Of a stretch of 64,000 nucleotides of DNA, positions 9,180 to 18,559 are shown in pieces. The DNA comes from Morococcus cerebrosus (GTDB taxonomy: Bacteria > Pseudomonadota > Gammaproteobacteria > Burkholderiales > Neisseriaceae): positions 1,116,001-1,180,000 of the forward strand of contig NZ_CP094242.1 of assembly GCF_022749515.1 (NCBI RefSeq), in the 5' to 3' direction. How positions within the stretch are numbered: position 1 is the stretch's first letter; every line of letters starts with the position of its first letter. Position numbers and translations under genes: made by a program. The notes beneath the pieces were generated by a model that saw only the letters and a list, made by a program, of their open reading frames with translations, made no database searches and was not told the DNA's origin.

Positions 9180-10259
9180 CTTGGATTCGGATTTCAAGTG
9201 CAACACCAGGGTACCAGTGGTTGGAACAGATTCAAGAATAAAACACTTGGCGTTTCGTAGCCAAGTGTTTTTCTCGGCCGGTGGTTCAACTCATCTTGAA
9301 CCCTGCGTATCTCCCGATCGCTGATGTTTCGGAAATCGGTTTGTTTGGGGAAATATTGCCGGATGAGTCCATTGGTGTTCTCATTCAGCCCTTTCTCCCA
9401 AGAATGGTAAGGGCGGCAAAAATAGGTTTTCGCCTTCAATGCTTTGGCTATTTTGGTGTGTTGGTGGAACTCTTTGCCGTTATCCATGGTGATGGTGTGG
9501 ACTCTGGCTTTATATGCCTTTAATACCCTAATGGCCGCCCGGGCAGTGTCTTCGGCTTTTAAGTTCTTTAATTTGCAGATGATGGTGTAGCGGGTAGTGC
9601 GTTCGACCAAGGTCAATAACGCGCTTTTCTGATTTTTGCCGACGATGGTGTCGGCCTCCCAATCGCCGATGCGGGTTTTCTGGTCGACGATAGCAGGTCG
9701 GTTTTCTATGCCGACGCGGTCGGGCACTTTGCCTCTGGTCCATGTGCTGCCGTAGCGTTTGCGGTAGGGTTTGCTGCATATTCTGAGGTGTTGCCACAAA
9801 GTGCCGCTGTTGCTTTTGTCTTGGCGAAGGTAGCGGTAAACGGTGCTGTGATGGAGTGTGATCCCGTGGTGTTTATGCAGGTAGGCACATACTTGTTCGG
9901 GACTGAGTTTGCGGCGGATAAGGGTGTCGATGTGTTGAATCAGCTGCGAATCGAGTTTATAGGGTTTTCGCCGGTGCTGTTTGGTCAGCCGGCTTTGCTT
10001 CTGTGCTTTTTCGGCGCTGTATTGCTGTCCTTGGATGCAGTGCCGCTTGATTTCTCGGCTGATGGTGCTTTTGTGGCGGTTGAGCTGTTTGGCGATTTCG
10101 GCGATGGTGCAGTGGCGGGACAGGTATTGGATATGGTATCGTTCGTCTTGGGTCAGTTGTGTGTAGCTCATGGCAATCTTTCTTGCAGGACAGGCCGTAT
10201 GCTACCGCATACTGGCCTTTTTCTGTTATGGAAAGTTGCACTTCAAATGCGAATCCGCC
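9180..10259 (-). mobile_element. IS1655 copy 1 (IS30 family)
   Basis: The element is 1080 bp, with ends CTTGGATTCGGATTTCAAGT and, inverted, GGCGGATTCGCATTTGAAGT. It is flanked by a 3-bp duplication GAC (9177-9179 and 10260-10262). Removing the element and one GAC restores TTCAGACGACCT, a perfect complement of the local DUS. The right end lies 7 bp from the Smr gene stop codon. Confidence 0.93.
9194..10171 (-). CDS. IS1655 transposase (IS30 family), C-terminus extended
   Basis: This is a DDE transposase of the IS30 family. An N-terminal helix-turn-helix (IAEIAKQLNRHKSTISREIK) is followed by a DDE domain with IGDWEADTIVG, ITMDNGKEF and the Glu-containing YHSWEKGLNENTNGL. It is 325 residues, against 321 in the other two copies of this window. 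The normal stop TAG has become TGG, so four extra residues (WCCT) are added before the next stop. The extension does not touch the catalytic core, so the copy may still be active. Confidence 0.93.
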   Translation of the reverse strand: MSYTQLTQDERYHIQYLSRHCTIAEIAKQLNRHKSTISREIKRHCIQGQQYSAEKAQKQSRLTKQHRRKPYKLDSQLIQHIDTLIRRKLSPEQVCAYLHKHHGITLHHSTVYRYLRQDKSNSGTLWQHLRICSKPYRKRYGSTWTRGKVPDRVGIENRPAIVDQKTRIGDWEADTIVGKNQKSALLTLVERTTRYTIICKLKNLKAEDTARAAIRVLKAYKARVHTITMDNGKEFHQHTKIAKALKAKTYFCRPYHSWEKGLNENTNGLIRQYFPKQTDFRNISDREIRRVQDELNHRPRKTLGYETPSVLFLNLFQPLVPWCCT

Positions 10260-10266
10260 GACCTTT

Positions 10267-10884
10267 TTACTGCTCCTCCGAATGCCGGCGCTTGATAAGG
10301 ATGCGGACAGCGCCGTCATTACCCTCGCGAGGTTCGATATAGGCAAGGACATCCGGATGCTGCATCAGCCAACGGCGCGTCATATTTTTTAAAACAGGTT
10401 TATAGCCTGCCGAACCCAGTCCGCTACCGTGGACAATTTCGGCACAAACGCCGCGCTTTTGGACAAACACGATAAACTCATTTAATACCTGTTGTGCTTC
10501 TTCTTGCGTATAGCCGTGCAAATCAACATCAGCAACGACGGGATAATGGCCGTTACGCAAGCGTTGCAGGTCGTTTTTACCTTGCCCGTTCTTACTGAAC
10601 GAAGCAGGCGGCTCATCCCAACCGCCGCTGCCGATATAAAAATAATCTTCTTCATCTAATGAAGATACTTCTTTCGGACGCGGCTTTATCGGCGATTTAT
10701 CGCGCGGAGCAGAATAATATTGCGAAGTTTGTTTCAACGGGGTTACCGTCCCGACCATGCTTGCAAAATCCGCATTTTCGGCTTCTTGCTTTTTAGCTGC
10801 CGCTTCTTCTGCGGCCTTTTCTTCCGCTTCTTTTTTCGCCTGTTTGCCTAAGGCCTGAAGAGTAGATTGGAAATCTGTTTTCAT
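10267..10884 (-). CDS. Smr (MutS2-like) domain protein
   Basis: This 205-residue protein has a highly charged, Ala/Glu/Lys-rich N-terminus (about 10-40), a low-complexity middle, and a C-terminal Smr domain (about 115-200). The Smr signatures are DVDLHGYTQEEA and the HGSGLG loop. Smr domains are small endonuclease or RNA-binding modules; the substrate of this stand-alone form is not known. IS1655 copy 1 begins 7 bp after the stop, so the coding region is intact but its downstream signal is split. Confidence 0.85.
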   Translation of the reverse strand: MKTDFQSTLQALGKQAKKEAEEKAAEEAAAKKQEAENADFASMVGTVTPLKQTSQYYSAPRDKSPIKPRPKEVSSLDEEDYFYIGSGGWDEPPASFSKNGQGKNDLQRLRNGHYPVVADVDLHGYTQEEAQQVLNEFIVFVQKRGVCAEIVHGSGLGSAGYKPVLKNMTRRWLMQHPDVLAYIEPREGNDGAVRILIKRRHSEEQ

Positions 10885-10910
10885 AAATGGATACCTGAAA
10901 CGCTAAATGA

Positions 10911-10950
10911 TTTTCAGACGACCTCTTTTACAAACAAGGTCGTCTGAAAA
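10911..10950 (-). terminator. Inverted DUS pair between GNAT and Smr genes
   Basis: TTTTCAGACGACCT and AGGTCGTCTGAAAA face each other over 12 bases, about 30 bp after the GNAT stop. Likely terminator. Confidence 0.6.
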
Positions 10951-10978
10951 TGGGAAAATAATTTACGGTTCTATCTAA

Positions 10979-11461
10979 CTAAAGATATTTCCGCATTAAT
11001 TCGCATTCGACTTTGACTTCCCGATTCAACTGTAACACCGCAGAACCCAAAGACTCATAACGGTTGATGCGGTAAAAAGGAACAGAATTGAGCGAAGCAT
11101 AAAGTTTTAAAAAACTCAATCCGGCATGGTGCGCCAACTCTTCGGCACGCCTCAGCAAAGCCGTACCCAAACCTTGATTGTGGAAAATCGGATGCACATA
11201 AAGCGCGTCTAATTGCGCTTCCTTAAAATCGACTTGAAAAAATCCACGGATGGCCCCTTTGTATTCCACCACCCACAAAGCCTTATCCGGATCGTCGATG
11301 GTATGGCGGTAGCTTTCAGTGTCCAATAGCGCCTCCCATGCCTGAAGCACGTTTTCGTCGTAGCTTCGAATGCAGGCAAATTGGGCGGCATGAAGATGGG
11401 CATTATGGATGGCTTGGCAATCTTGTACTGTGGCGGGACGGAGTATGGTCAACAGGCTCAT
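10979..11461 (-). CDS. GNAT-family N-acetyltransferase
   Basis: A 160-residue protein with the GNAT acetyl-CoA-binding motif QLDALYVHPIFHNQGLGTALLRRAEELA (Q/RxxGxG/A form as NQGLGTA). The N-terminal ATVQDCQAIHNAHLHAA is typical of the fold. GNAT enzymes move an acetyl group from acetyl-CoA to an amine; the substrate cannot be predicted here. Inverted DUS pairs lie on both sides, so it is probably transcribed alone. Confidence 0.85.
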   Translation of the reverse strand: MSLLTILRPATVQDCQAIHNAHLHAAQFACIRSYDENVLQAWEALLDTESYRHTIDDPDKALWVVEYKGAIRGFFQVDFKEAQLDALYVHPIFHNQGLGTALLRRAEELAHHAGLSFLKLYASLNSVPFYRINRYESLGSAVLQLNREVKVECELMRKYL

Positions 11462-11483
11462 GATTCGGTACGTTATATCTAGC

Positions 11484-11520
11484 TTTCAGACGACCTTGAT
11501 TGATTCTGAGGTCGTCTGAA
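11484..11520 (-). terminator. Inverted DUS pair after purK
   Basis: TTTCAGACGACCT and AGGTCGTCTGAA face each other over 12 bases, 20 bp after the purK stop. Likely terminator. Confidence 0.6.
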
Positions 11521-11539
11521 CATTCTAAAAATTAGCAAA

Positions 11540-12676
11540 TTATAAACTTTGATGCAGTTTCACTGCCGCTTCAAAAGCAGTATCGGCATCGGCGGACAAA
11601 ACAGTGAAATGCCCCATTTTGCGGCCTTTCCGCGCGGCTTTTTTGCCGTATAAGTGCAGGTGTGCATTCGGATTGCTTTGCAACGGCAGCCAATTCGGTT
11701 CGCCGCCGTCTTCCTGCCAAACGTTGCCCAAGATATTCGCCATGCAGCATGAAGAAAGCAAGTTGGTGTCGGCGGGCGGCAGGTTGCACATGATGCGTAC
11801 CTGCTGCTGGAACTGGTCTGCGGCGCAGGCATCCAGCGTATGGTGGCCGGAATTGTGCGGGCGCGGGGCGATTTCGTTGACGACCAATTCATGCGTGTCG
11901 CCGACGACGAACATTTCCACCGCCAACACGCCGACATAATCCAATTCGTCCGCCAAGCGTTGCGCCATCTGCCGCGCCTGTTGCTGGACGTCGGCACTCA
12001 GCCGCGCAGGGACGATGGAATAAGCCAAGATGCCGTTTTCGTGGATGTTTTCGGCGGGGTCGAAGGTTTGCGTGTTTTCATTGTTCAGACGACATACGAT
12101 AACGGAAATCTCGCCGCGCAAATCCACCATTTTTTCTAAAACGCAATCCACGTCGCCGTGTTCGGCAAACGCGGCTTTGAGTTCGTCCACCGTTTTGACG
12201 CGGATTTGACCTTTGCCGTCATAGCCCAGAGTAGCCGTTTTCAGAATGCCGGGCAGGAATTGCGCGCTTTCTTCGCTGATGTCGTCTGAACGGCAAACCG
12301 CTTGATACGGCGCGGTTTGCAGCCCCGCTTTGCGTATCCACGCTTTTTCCTGAATACGGTTTTGCGCGATAGCAACGCAGTCGCCGCTGGGGGAAACATT
12401 GGTATGTTTTGCCAGAAAGCGCATCGCGTCGGCATTGACGTTTTCAAATTCAGTGGTAACCGCCGCGCATTTTGCCAACTCGTCCAAAGCGGCTTGGTCG
12501 TCAAACGGCGCGCACAAATGGCGGTCGGCAAATTCCGCCGCCGGCGCGTTCGGATCGGGGTCGAGAACAGTGACTTTGTAGCCCATGGTTTTGGCGGCAA
12601 CGGTAAACATTCTGCCTAATTGGCCGCCGCCGAGAATGCCGAGAGTAGCAGGAGGGAGGATGGGGGAAGTGTTCAT
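11540..12676 (-). CDS. purK: N5-carboxyaminoimidazole ribonucleotide synthase
   Basis: PurK is an ATP-grasp enzyme that converts aminoimidazole ribonucleotide, ATP and bicarbonate to N5-CAIR in purine synthesis. The 378-residue protein has the N-terminal nucleotide loop LGILGGGQLGRMF, the ATP-grasp segments KTATLGYDGKGQ and VLEKMVDLRGEISVIV, and the late signature VNEIAPRPHNSGHHTLDAC. Start and length are normal. The AbiGi-like gene ends only 11 bp upstream, so purK may share its transcript or keep a promoter inside that gene. Confidence 0.95.
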   Translation of the reverse strand: MNTSPILPPATLGILGGGQLGRMFTVAAKTMGYKVTVLDPDPNAPAAEFADRHLCAPFDDQAALDELAKCAAVTTEFENVNADAMRFLAKHTNVSPSGDCVAIAQNRIQEKAWIRKAGLQTAPYQAVCRSDDISEESAQFLPGILKTATLGYDGKGQIRVKTVDELKAAFAEHGDVDCVLEKMVDLRGEISVIVCRLNNENTQTFDPAENIHENGILAYSIVPARLSADVQQQARQMAQRLADELDYVGVLAVEMFVVGDTHELVVNEIAPRPHNSGHHTLDACAADQFQQQVRIMCNLPPADTNLLSSCCMANILGNVWQEDGGEPNWLPLQSNPNAHLHLYGKKAARKGRKMGHFTVLSADADTAFEAAVKLHQSL

Positions 12677-12687
12677 AGCAAGAAATA

Positions 12688-13521
12688 TTAAAAATCTTTT
12701 CTGATAGTATCTAAGGAAATAACTTTTGAAAGTAAAAGAAGCCTTTCATGTTCAGGATGATCCGTAAATATTGTATTAATTTTATTAATAATTGTTGGAA
12801 TATTAGAATCTTTTGGTACAAAAATGTATTTTATATCTGAAGGTTCAAATTTTAGTGAGGCAACTTTTTTCGTAACAATATTTGAATCCTGTAATTCTTC
12901 ATTATTGGCTAAAAAATTTAGTAAAAAATTTGGGAAAAGATTGTTTTCATCTGAAGCAGGTGCATACCTCCACTCACATTCTTCATCAAAATTTTTCGTT
13001 ACCTCCTTCCCATTTACTTTCATCTTTCCTTTCAATGGTTTCAAGAATTTCATAAGTCGAAGTGCAATGTTTGGACTCAATTCCCTACTGATTAACAAAT
13101 TTATCGCATTCACCGGAATATTGTTTAAGATAAAATTTCGAATTAGATTGGGAATAATACTGTTGTCTGACAGATAGAAAATAGGATTTAATCCCTTTTT
13201 TATTCCCCACTCCTTCGTCATTCCAAGACCAAAGCCACCATAAAAATCTGTATGTGCTGTAATTTTGGATAGTGGAATATCACAAAAACAAGACATAGGG
13301 TAAGCTATTGAACTGATATTATATTTTATCAATTCTTTAGTACGAGTTTCCCAAAAGTTGTCTTCTTCCTGTTTCTCTAATTCATTTTTAAAATATTTTG
13401 GAATTAGCCATTCAATATCTTCAGAACAATATCTAGGCCAAAATCCATTTTCCAAAATATCTAATAGATATTCCTCTTTGGGAGTAAAGTGAAATAAAGA
13501 GTTTGATTTTATAGTTGCCAT
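12688..13521 (-). CDS. AbiGi-like abortive-infection protein
   Basis: A 277-residue, Lys/Asn/Ile-rich soluble protein encoded by DNA much richer in A+T than purK and trpE on either side. The N-terminal pattern SLFHFTPKEEYLLDILENGFWPRYCSED, the CFCDIPLS segment and the FYGGFGLGMTKEWG stretch resemble the AbiGi family (putative phage-resistance protein, described as the antitoxin-like partner of AbiGii). No AbiGii-type nucleotidyltransferase partner is adjacent, so this would be an orphan. Composition and position between two biosynthetic genes suggest horizontal acquisition. The family call is from memory of the pattern; function is inferred. Confidence 0.65.
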   Translation of the reverse strand: MATIKSNSLFHFTPKEEYLLDILENGFWPRYCSEDIEWLIPKYFKNELEKQEEDNFWETRTKELIKYNISSIAYPMSCFCDIPLSKITAHTDFYGGFGLGMTKEWGIKKGLNPIFYLSDNSIIPNLIRNFILNNIPVNAINLLISRELSPNIALRLMKFLKPLKGKMKVNGKEVTKNFDEECEWRYAPASDENNLFPNFLLNFLANNEELQDSNIVTKKVASLKFEPSDIKYIFVPKDSNIPTIINKINTIFTDHPEHERLLLLSKVISLDTIRKDF

Positions 13522-13582
13522 TTTGCAAAGTATTTACTTGAAGTTAAACATATTTCAATTTTTTCAGAATAATTTAGTGAAC

Positions 13583-15058
13583 CTATCTATCCAACCCTTC
13601 CTGCACCATCTGCGCCGCCCTGACCACTGCTCGGGCTTTATTCTGCGTTTCCTGCCATTCGGAGGTCGGGTCGGAGTCGGCGACGATACCTGCGCCGCTT
13701 TGGACGTATAGCGTGTTGTTTTTCACCACGGCGGTGCGGATGGCAATCGCCAAATCCATGTCGTTGTTGAAACCCCATACGCCGACGGCGCCGCCGTAGA
13801 TGCCGCGTTTGCTCGGTTCGACTTCTTCGATAATTTCCATGGCACGGACTTTTGGCGCACCGGAGAGTGTGCCGGCGGGGAACGTGGCGGCGAGGATGTC
13901 CATATTGGTAACGTCCTCTTTCAGACGGCCTTCGACGTTGGAAACGATGTGCATCACATGGGAGTATTTTTCAATCACCATTTTGTCGGTTACTTTGACT
14001 TCGCCTGTTTTGCTGATGCGGCCGACGTCGTTGCGCCCTAAATCGATAAGCATGACGTGTTCGGCGATTTCTTTGGCGTCGCTTAATAAATCCTGCTCGT
14101 TGGCAAGGTCTTCGGCGGGGGTTTTGCCGCGCAGGCGCGTGCCGGCGATGGGGCGGACGATGACGTCGTCGCGTTCGCGGCGGACGAGGATTTCGGGCGA
14201 GGAGCCGACGATGTGGAAATCGCCGAAATCGTAGTAAAAGAGATAAGGCGAAGGGTTGAGCGTGCGCAGGGCGCGGTAGAGGGCGAGCGGGCTGTCGGTA
14301 AATTCCATGCTCATGCGCTGGCTGGGGACAACCTGCATACAGTCGCCTGCAAAGATGTAGTCTTTGATTTTATCGACGCAGGCTTTGAACGGCTCTTCGC
14401 CAAATTCGCTGGCGGCTTCGGTGTGTTTGCTGCCGAGCGAAAGCGGGATGGCACAGCTTTGGCGCAGCTGGGTGCGAATGTCTTCGAGGCGTTCGCGGGC
14501 GCGTTCGTAACCGTCGGGCTGCGAGGGATCGGCATAAACGATGAGGTGGATTTTGCCGCTCAAATTGTCGATAACCGCCAACTCTTGCGACAGCATCAGC
14601 AAGATGTCGGGCGTACCGAGCGGGTCGGCTTTGGCGGTGTTTTTCAGGCGGTGGGCGAAGTGTTCGAAATTGTAGATGGTTTCATAACCGAAGTAGCCGA
14701 CCAATCCGCCGGTAAAGCGCGGCAAGCTTGGGATTTCGGGCGTTTTGAAGCGGTTGTGGAAGGCTTCGATAAAGGGCAGCGGATTGCCGTCGTGTTGTTC
14801 GACAATTTCGCCGTTTTGATAAACATCGACGTGTTTGCCGCTGACTTTGAGATAGTGGCTGCAAGGCAGGCCGATAAAGGAATAGCGGCCGAAACGTTCG
14901 CCGCCGACAACGGATTCGAGCAGGTAGGTATAGGGGCGGTTGGCGAGTTTGAGATAGAGGGAAAGCGGCGTATCCAAGTCGGCAAGGAGTTCTTGCACGA
15001 GCGGGATGCGGTTGTAGCCTTGGGCGGCTTGGGCTTGGTATTCTTGTTTGCTGATCAT
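13583..15058 (-). CDS. trpE: Anthranilate synthase component I
   Basis: TrpE makes anthranilate from chorismate using ammonia supplied by TrpG. The 491-residue protein has the chorismate-binding domain with [39 protein letters not shown] and [19 protein letters not shown]. The N-terminal region includes the probable tryptophan-feedback segment [18 protein letters not shown]. No trpG is adjacent. Length and motifs are normal. Confidence 0.96.
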   Translation of the reverse strand: MISKQEYQAQAAQGYNRIPLVQELLADLDTPLSLYLKLANRPYTYLLESVVGGERFGRYSFIGLPCSHYLKVSGKHVDVYQNGEIVEQHDGNPLPFIEAFHNRFKTPEIPSLPRFTGGLVGYFGYETIYNFEHFAHRLKNTAKADPLGTPDILLMLSQELAVIDNLSGKIHLIVYADPSQPDGYERARERLEDIRTQLRQSCAIPLSLGSKHTEAASEFGEEPFKACVDKIKDYIFAGDCMQVVPSQRMSMEFTDSPLALYRALRTLNPSPYLFYYDFGDFHIVGSSPEILVRRERDDVIVRPIAGTRLRGKTPAEDLANEQDLLSDAKEIAEHVMLIDLGRNDVGRISKTGEVKVTDKMVIEKYSHVMHIVSNVEGRLKEDVTNMDILAATFPAGTLSGAPKVRAMEIIEEVEPSKRGIYGGAVGVWGFNNDMDLAIAIRTAVVKNNTLYVQSGAGIVADSDPTSEWQETQNKARAVVRAAQMVQEGLDR

Positions 15059-15287
15059 TTCGGTTCCGTTGTGCGGGCGTTTTCAGGCGACCTTGCGAAC
15101 GTGTAAAAGTCTTTGAAAAAGCTTGGAGCGACGTACTTGGCGGGCAGAAAAAACAAGCCCGCGCCATCGTCGCAAAATTGCGGAAAAGTATAACATTTTA
15201 TGCGGATTGTTGACAGTTTTGGTTTTTCAGACGACCCCTCCCTGCCGTATAATGCCGTTTTCTGTTTCCGCTTCCCAAACGACCATC

Positions 15288-16607
15288 ATGACCGAATCCA
15301 TCCGCCTCCCCGCTGCCTCGCTCAAGCCCGCCATCGTCGCCCTGCCCGGCTCCAAAAGTATCAGCAACCGCACCCTGCTGCTCGCCGCCTTGTCCGACAA
15401 CACTTGCGAAATCCATTCCCTGCTCAAATCCGACGATACCGACCGTATGTTGGAAGCCCTTGATAAACTCGGCGTTGAAATCGAATATCTTGCCGAAGGT
15501 CGTCTGAAAGTACACGGCACAGGAGGACGTTTCCCCAATCGGACTGCCGATTTGTTTTTAGGCAACGCGGGAACGGCGTTTCGTCCGCTGACCGCCGCGC
15601 TGGCCGTTTTGGGCGGCGATTATCATCTGCACGGCGTTGCGCGTATGCACGAACGCCCCATCGGCGACTTGGTCGATGCGCTGCGGATTGCCGGCGCCGA
15701 TGTCGAATATCTCGGCAACGAACACTATCCGCCGCTTCATATCGGCGAGCGCCAAGACCGCGGCGAGCGCGTGATTCCGATTAAAGGCAATGTGTCCAGC
15801 CAGTTTCTGACCGCCCTTTTGATGGCACTGCCGCTGACCGGGCAGGCATTTGAAATCCGTATGGTCGGCGAGTTGATTTCCAAGCCCTATATCGACATCA
15901 CCTTGAAACTGATGGCTCAATTCGGCGTACAGGTTGCCAATGAAGACTACCGCATCTTCAAAATTCCCGCAGATGCGCACTACCACGCGCCCGAACATCT
16001 GCACGTCGAAGGCGATGCCTCCAGCGCGTCCTACTTCCTCGCAGCAGGTTTGATTGCCGCCACGCCCGTCCGCGTTACCGGGATCGGCGCAAACAGCATA
16101 CAGGGCGATGTCGCCTTTGCCCGCGAGCTGGAAAAAATCGGTGCGGATGTGGTGTGGGGTGAAAACTTCGTCGAAGTCTCGCGCCCGAAGGAACGCGCCG
16201 TCCAAGCCTTTGATTTGGATGCAAACCATATCCCCGATGCCGCCATGACCCTTGCCATCGTCGCGCTTGCCACAGGACAAACCTGCACGCTGCGCAACAT
16301 CGGTTCATGGCGCGTCAAGGAAACCGACCGCATCGACGCGATGGCAAACGAGTTGCGCAAACTCGGTGCAAAAGTCGTCGAAGAAGCCGAAGCGATTCAC
16401 ATCACCCCGCCTGAAACGCTGACACCCGACGCCGTCATCGACACTTACGACGACCACCGCATGGCGATGTGTTTCTCGCTGGTTTCCCTGTTGGGCGTAC
16501 CCGTCGTCATCAACGACCCGAAATGCACCCATAAAACCTTTCCGACTTATTTTGAAGTGTTCTCATCGCTGACCGACGCGGTTTATAGTCAATTAAAATC
16601 AAAATAG
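15288..16607 (+). CDS. aroA: EPSP synthase, with an IS-encoded C-terminal tail
   Basis: AroA joins phosphoenolpyruvate to shikimate-3-phosphate in the shikimate pathway. Signatures: [15 protein letters not shown] near the N-terminus, [17 protein letters not shown], and the late TYDDHRMAM. The frame is open upstream, but the ATG at 15288 gives the family N-terminus (MTESIRLPA) and follows a TATAAT box at 15248-15253. The native protein would be 432 residues ending TDAV. An IS630-type element has landed on the TA of the TAA stop codon, so translation now runs on for YSQLKSK to a TAG inside the element (439 residues). The tail is short and surface-exposed, so activity is probably kept. Confidence 0.95.
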   Translation: MTESIRLPAASLKPAIVALPGSKSISNRTLLLAALSDNTCEIHSLLKSDDTDRMLEALDKLGVEIEYLAEGRLKVHGTGGRFPNRTADLFLGNAGTAFRPLTAALAVLGGDYHLHGVARMHERPIGDLVDALRIAGADVEYLGNEHYPPLHIGERQDRGERVIPIKGNVSSQFLTALLMALPLTGQAFEIRMVGELISKPYIDITLKLMAQFGVQVANEDYRIFKIPADAHYHAPEHLHVEGDASSASYFLAAGLIAATPVRVTGIGANSIQGDVAFARELEKIGADVVWGENFVEVSRPKERAVQAFDLDANHIPDAAMTLAIVALATGQTCTLRNIGSWRVKETDRIDAMANELRKLGAKVVEEAEAIHITPPETLTPDAVIDTYDDHRMAMCFSLVSLLGVPVVINDPKCTHKTFPTYFEVFSSLTDAVYSQLKSK

Positions 16608-17486
16608 GACAGTAGCGCATCGTCAAATCGGGCGTAATCAGACAAAACGGTTCGCAGATACCGCTTAATATTCGCCCACACCTTCTCAATCGGGTTGAGC
16701 TCAGGTGAATAAGGTGCAAGAGGCAATACCTTATGGCCCAATTTTTCCGCCATTTCCCGTAAGACACCCATACGGTGAAATCGTGCATTATCTAAAATAA
16801 TCACCGATTTCTGAGTCAATACGGGCAGTAGGCATTGCTGAAACCACGCTTCAAAAAAGACTCCGGTCATCGTATTTTGATAAACCATCGGAGCAATCAG
16901 CCGGTTGCCAACTTATGCGGACACCAGAGATAAGCGTTGGTATCTTTTTCCACTTATCTGCGCTTTCACTATTTGCCCTTTCAGGCTGCGGGCATAGGGG
17001 CGGAACAGGTAGCGGTCAAATCCTGTTTCATCCAAATAAACACGTTGGTAGTCGGAAAATTCGGCCAGCTGTGTCAAATAATGCGTTACTTTGGCCGGGT
17101 CTTGTTCTTTGTAAGTGGTGGTCTTTTTTTGCGCGTCATCCCCATCTGTTTGAGTGCATAGCAAACGGCGGCTGGCGTACAATCAAAATGTTTGGCGATT
17201 GCATGCAGATAGGCATCCTGGTGTTGCCCAACATATTGAGCCGGTTTTTGCCTATCCAATTTGACGGCATTTAGACCGGTAACTTGATGTTTCAGGCTGC
17301 CTGTTTGTTTTTTAAGGCGAATCCACAGGTAAAGCGTGTTTCTTGACAAGTTAAACGTTGCTGCGGTTTGGCTGATGTTTTTGCATTGTTCGTAATAGTT
17401 TAAAGCTTTATTTCTTAAGTCTGCAGAGTATGCCATGGTTAGACCTTCAAAGTTGAGTATTGTACTATTTTGTTTTCAATTGACTA
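16586..17486 (-). mobile_element. IS630-family element inserted in the aroA stop codon
   Basis: The 901-bp element starts TAGTCAATTAAAATCAAAAT and ends, inverted, TAGTCAATTGAAAACAAAAT. It is flanked by TA (16584-16585 and 17487-17488), the expected target of the IS630/Tc1 group. It carries a Kingella-dialect uptake sequence (TTCAGGCTGCCT, 17291-17302), hinting that the element was picked up from a relative with that dialect. Confidence 0.9.
16589..17436 (-). pseudogene. IS630-family transposase, frameshifted and with a nonsense codon
   Basis: Three open pieces form one transposase. The first (17436-17086) has the helix-turn-helix part (MAYSADLRNKALNYYEQ). The second holds YLDETGFDRYLFRPYAR, the first catalytic Asp region. 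The third has VIILDNARFHRM and PYSPELNPIEKVWANIK, the second Asp and the Glu. The first and second pieces are joined by a -1 shift at a run of seven A (near 17135), which could be programmed slippage or decay. The second and third share a frame but are broken by TAA near 16913, most simply a CAA to TAA change. The nonsense codon makes this copy probably inactive. Confidence 0.85.
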
Positions 17487-17515
17487 TAAAGCGGGAGAAC
17501 GTTTGCCCAAACAAG

Positions 17516-17573
17516 AAGGTCGTCTGAAAATATCGTTCCGCAATCCAACGCCGAACCGTTTTCAGACGACCTT
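17516..17573. terminator. Inverted DUS pair between aroA/IS630 and miaA
   Basis: AAGGTCGTCTGAAAA and TTTTCAGACGACCTT are separated by about 28 bases. Before the IS inserted, this pair lay about 30 bp after the aroA stop, so it was probably the aroA terminator. Confidence 0.6.
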
Positions 17574-17574
17574 T

Positions 17575-17583
17575 TGCTATAAT
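17575..17583 (+). promoter_or_regulatory. Extended -10 promoter of miaA
   Basis: TGCTATAAT, a perfect extended -10, lies 28 bp before the miaA ATG. It abuts the DUS hairpin arm; no good -35 box is visible, as is common with extended -10 promoters. Confidence 0.55.
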
Positions 17584-17611
17584 CCGTCCGTTTCCCCACG
17601 CCCCTTTTGAT

Positions 17612-18553
17612 ATGAACACCCCAAAAGCCTTTGCCATCCTCGGCCCGACTGCCGGCGGGAAAACCGCCCTTGCCTTGAAAATCGCCGAAGCCATGCCGGT
17701 CGAAATCATCAGCCTCGATTCCGCGCTGGTGTACCGCGATATGGACATCGGCACGGCAAAGCCGACCGCCGCCGAGCTTGATGCCGTGCCGCACCACCTT
17801 ATCGACATCATCCCGCCGACCAAGTCTTACAGCGCGGCGGAGTTTGTCGGTGACTGCGTGCGGCTGGCGGAGGAAATCCGTGCGCGCGGCAGGCTGCCTT
17901 TGATTGTTGGCGGAACGATGATGTATTTCCACGCACTGACCGAAGGCTTGAACGACCTGCCAGAAGCCGATCCCGCCGTGCGCGCCCGGTTGCAGGAAGA
18001 AAAACAACGATACGGCTTGGCGCATCTGTATCAAAGCCTGCAAACCATAGACCCTGAAACCGCAGGTCGTCTGAAACCGAACGACAGCCAACGTATCGAA
18101 CGCGCTTTGGAAGTGTACCGCCTGACCGGCAAGCCCTTGAGTGTGCATTTTGCCGAAAAAGCCGACTACACCCCGCCGCTCGACCTCTGCACCACCGCCC
18201 TGATTCCCGAAAACCGCGCCTTGCTGCACGAAAACATCGCCCGCCGTTTTACACAAATGTTGGAACAAGGCTTCATCGACGAAATGCGCGCCCTGCGCCA
18301 AAAATATCCCGAACTGACCGCCGATATGCCTTCTATGCGCTGCGTCGGCTACCGGCAGGCATGGGATTACCTCGAAGGCTTGACCGATTACGACACCTTT
18401 GTCGAAAAAGGCATTGCCGCCACCCGCCAGCTTGCCAAACGCCAACTCACTTGGCTGCGCAAAATCCCATTGGCGCACAGCATCGACCCCTATACCGACG
18501 GCAACCACGTTCAGACGACCTTGGCACTCGTCCGCCGCCATTTCCAAATCTAA
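17612..18553 (+). CDS. miaA: tRNA dimethylallyltransferase
   Basis: MiaA adds the dimethylallyl group to A37 of tRNAs that read codons beginning with U. The 313-residue protein has the P-loop [12 protein letters not shown], the catalytic segment [18 protein letters not shown], and [15 protein letters not shown] tRNA contacts ([15 protein letters not shown]). It is followed after 6 bp by the tadA fusion gene, so two tRNA-modification enzymes are probably co-expressed. Confidence 0.96.
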   Translation: MNTPKAFAILGPTAGGKTALALKIAEAMPVEIISLDSALVYRDMDIGTAKPTAAELDAVPHHLIDIIPPTKSYSAAEFVGDCVRLAEEIRARGRLPLIVGGTMMYFHALTEGLNDLPEADPAVRARLQEEKQRYGLAHLYQSLQTIDPETAGRLKPNDSQRIERALEVYRLTGKPLSVHFAEKADYTPPLDLCTTALIPENRALLHENIARRFTQMLEQGFIDEMRALRQKYPELTADMPSMRCVGYRQAWDYLEGLTDYDTFVEKGIAATRQLAKRQLTWLRKIPLAHSIDPYTDGNHVQTTLALVRRHFQI

Positions 18554-18559
18554 AACGCC

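Noticed and set aside
15210..15253. TTGACA (15210) and TATAAT (15248) as one aroA promoter
   Set aside because: The spacing is 32 bp, too long for one promoter; only the TATAAT box was kept as a possible element.
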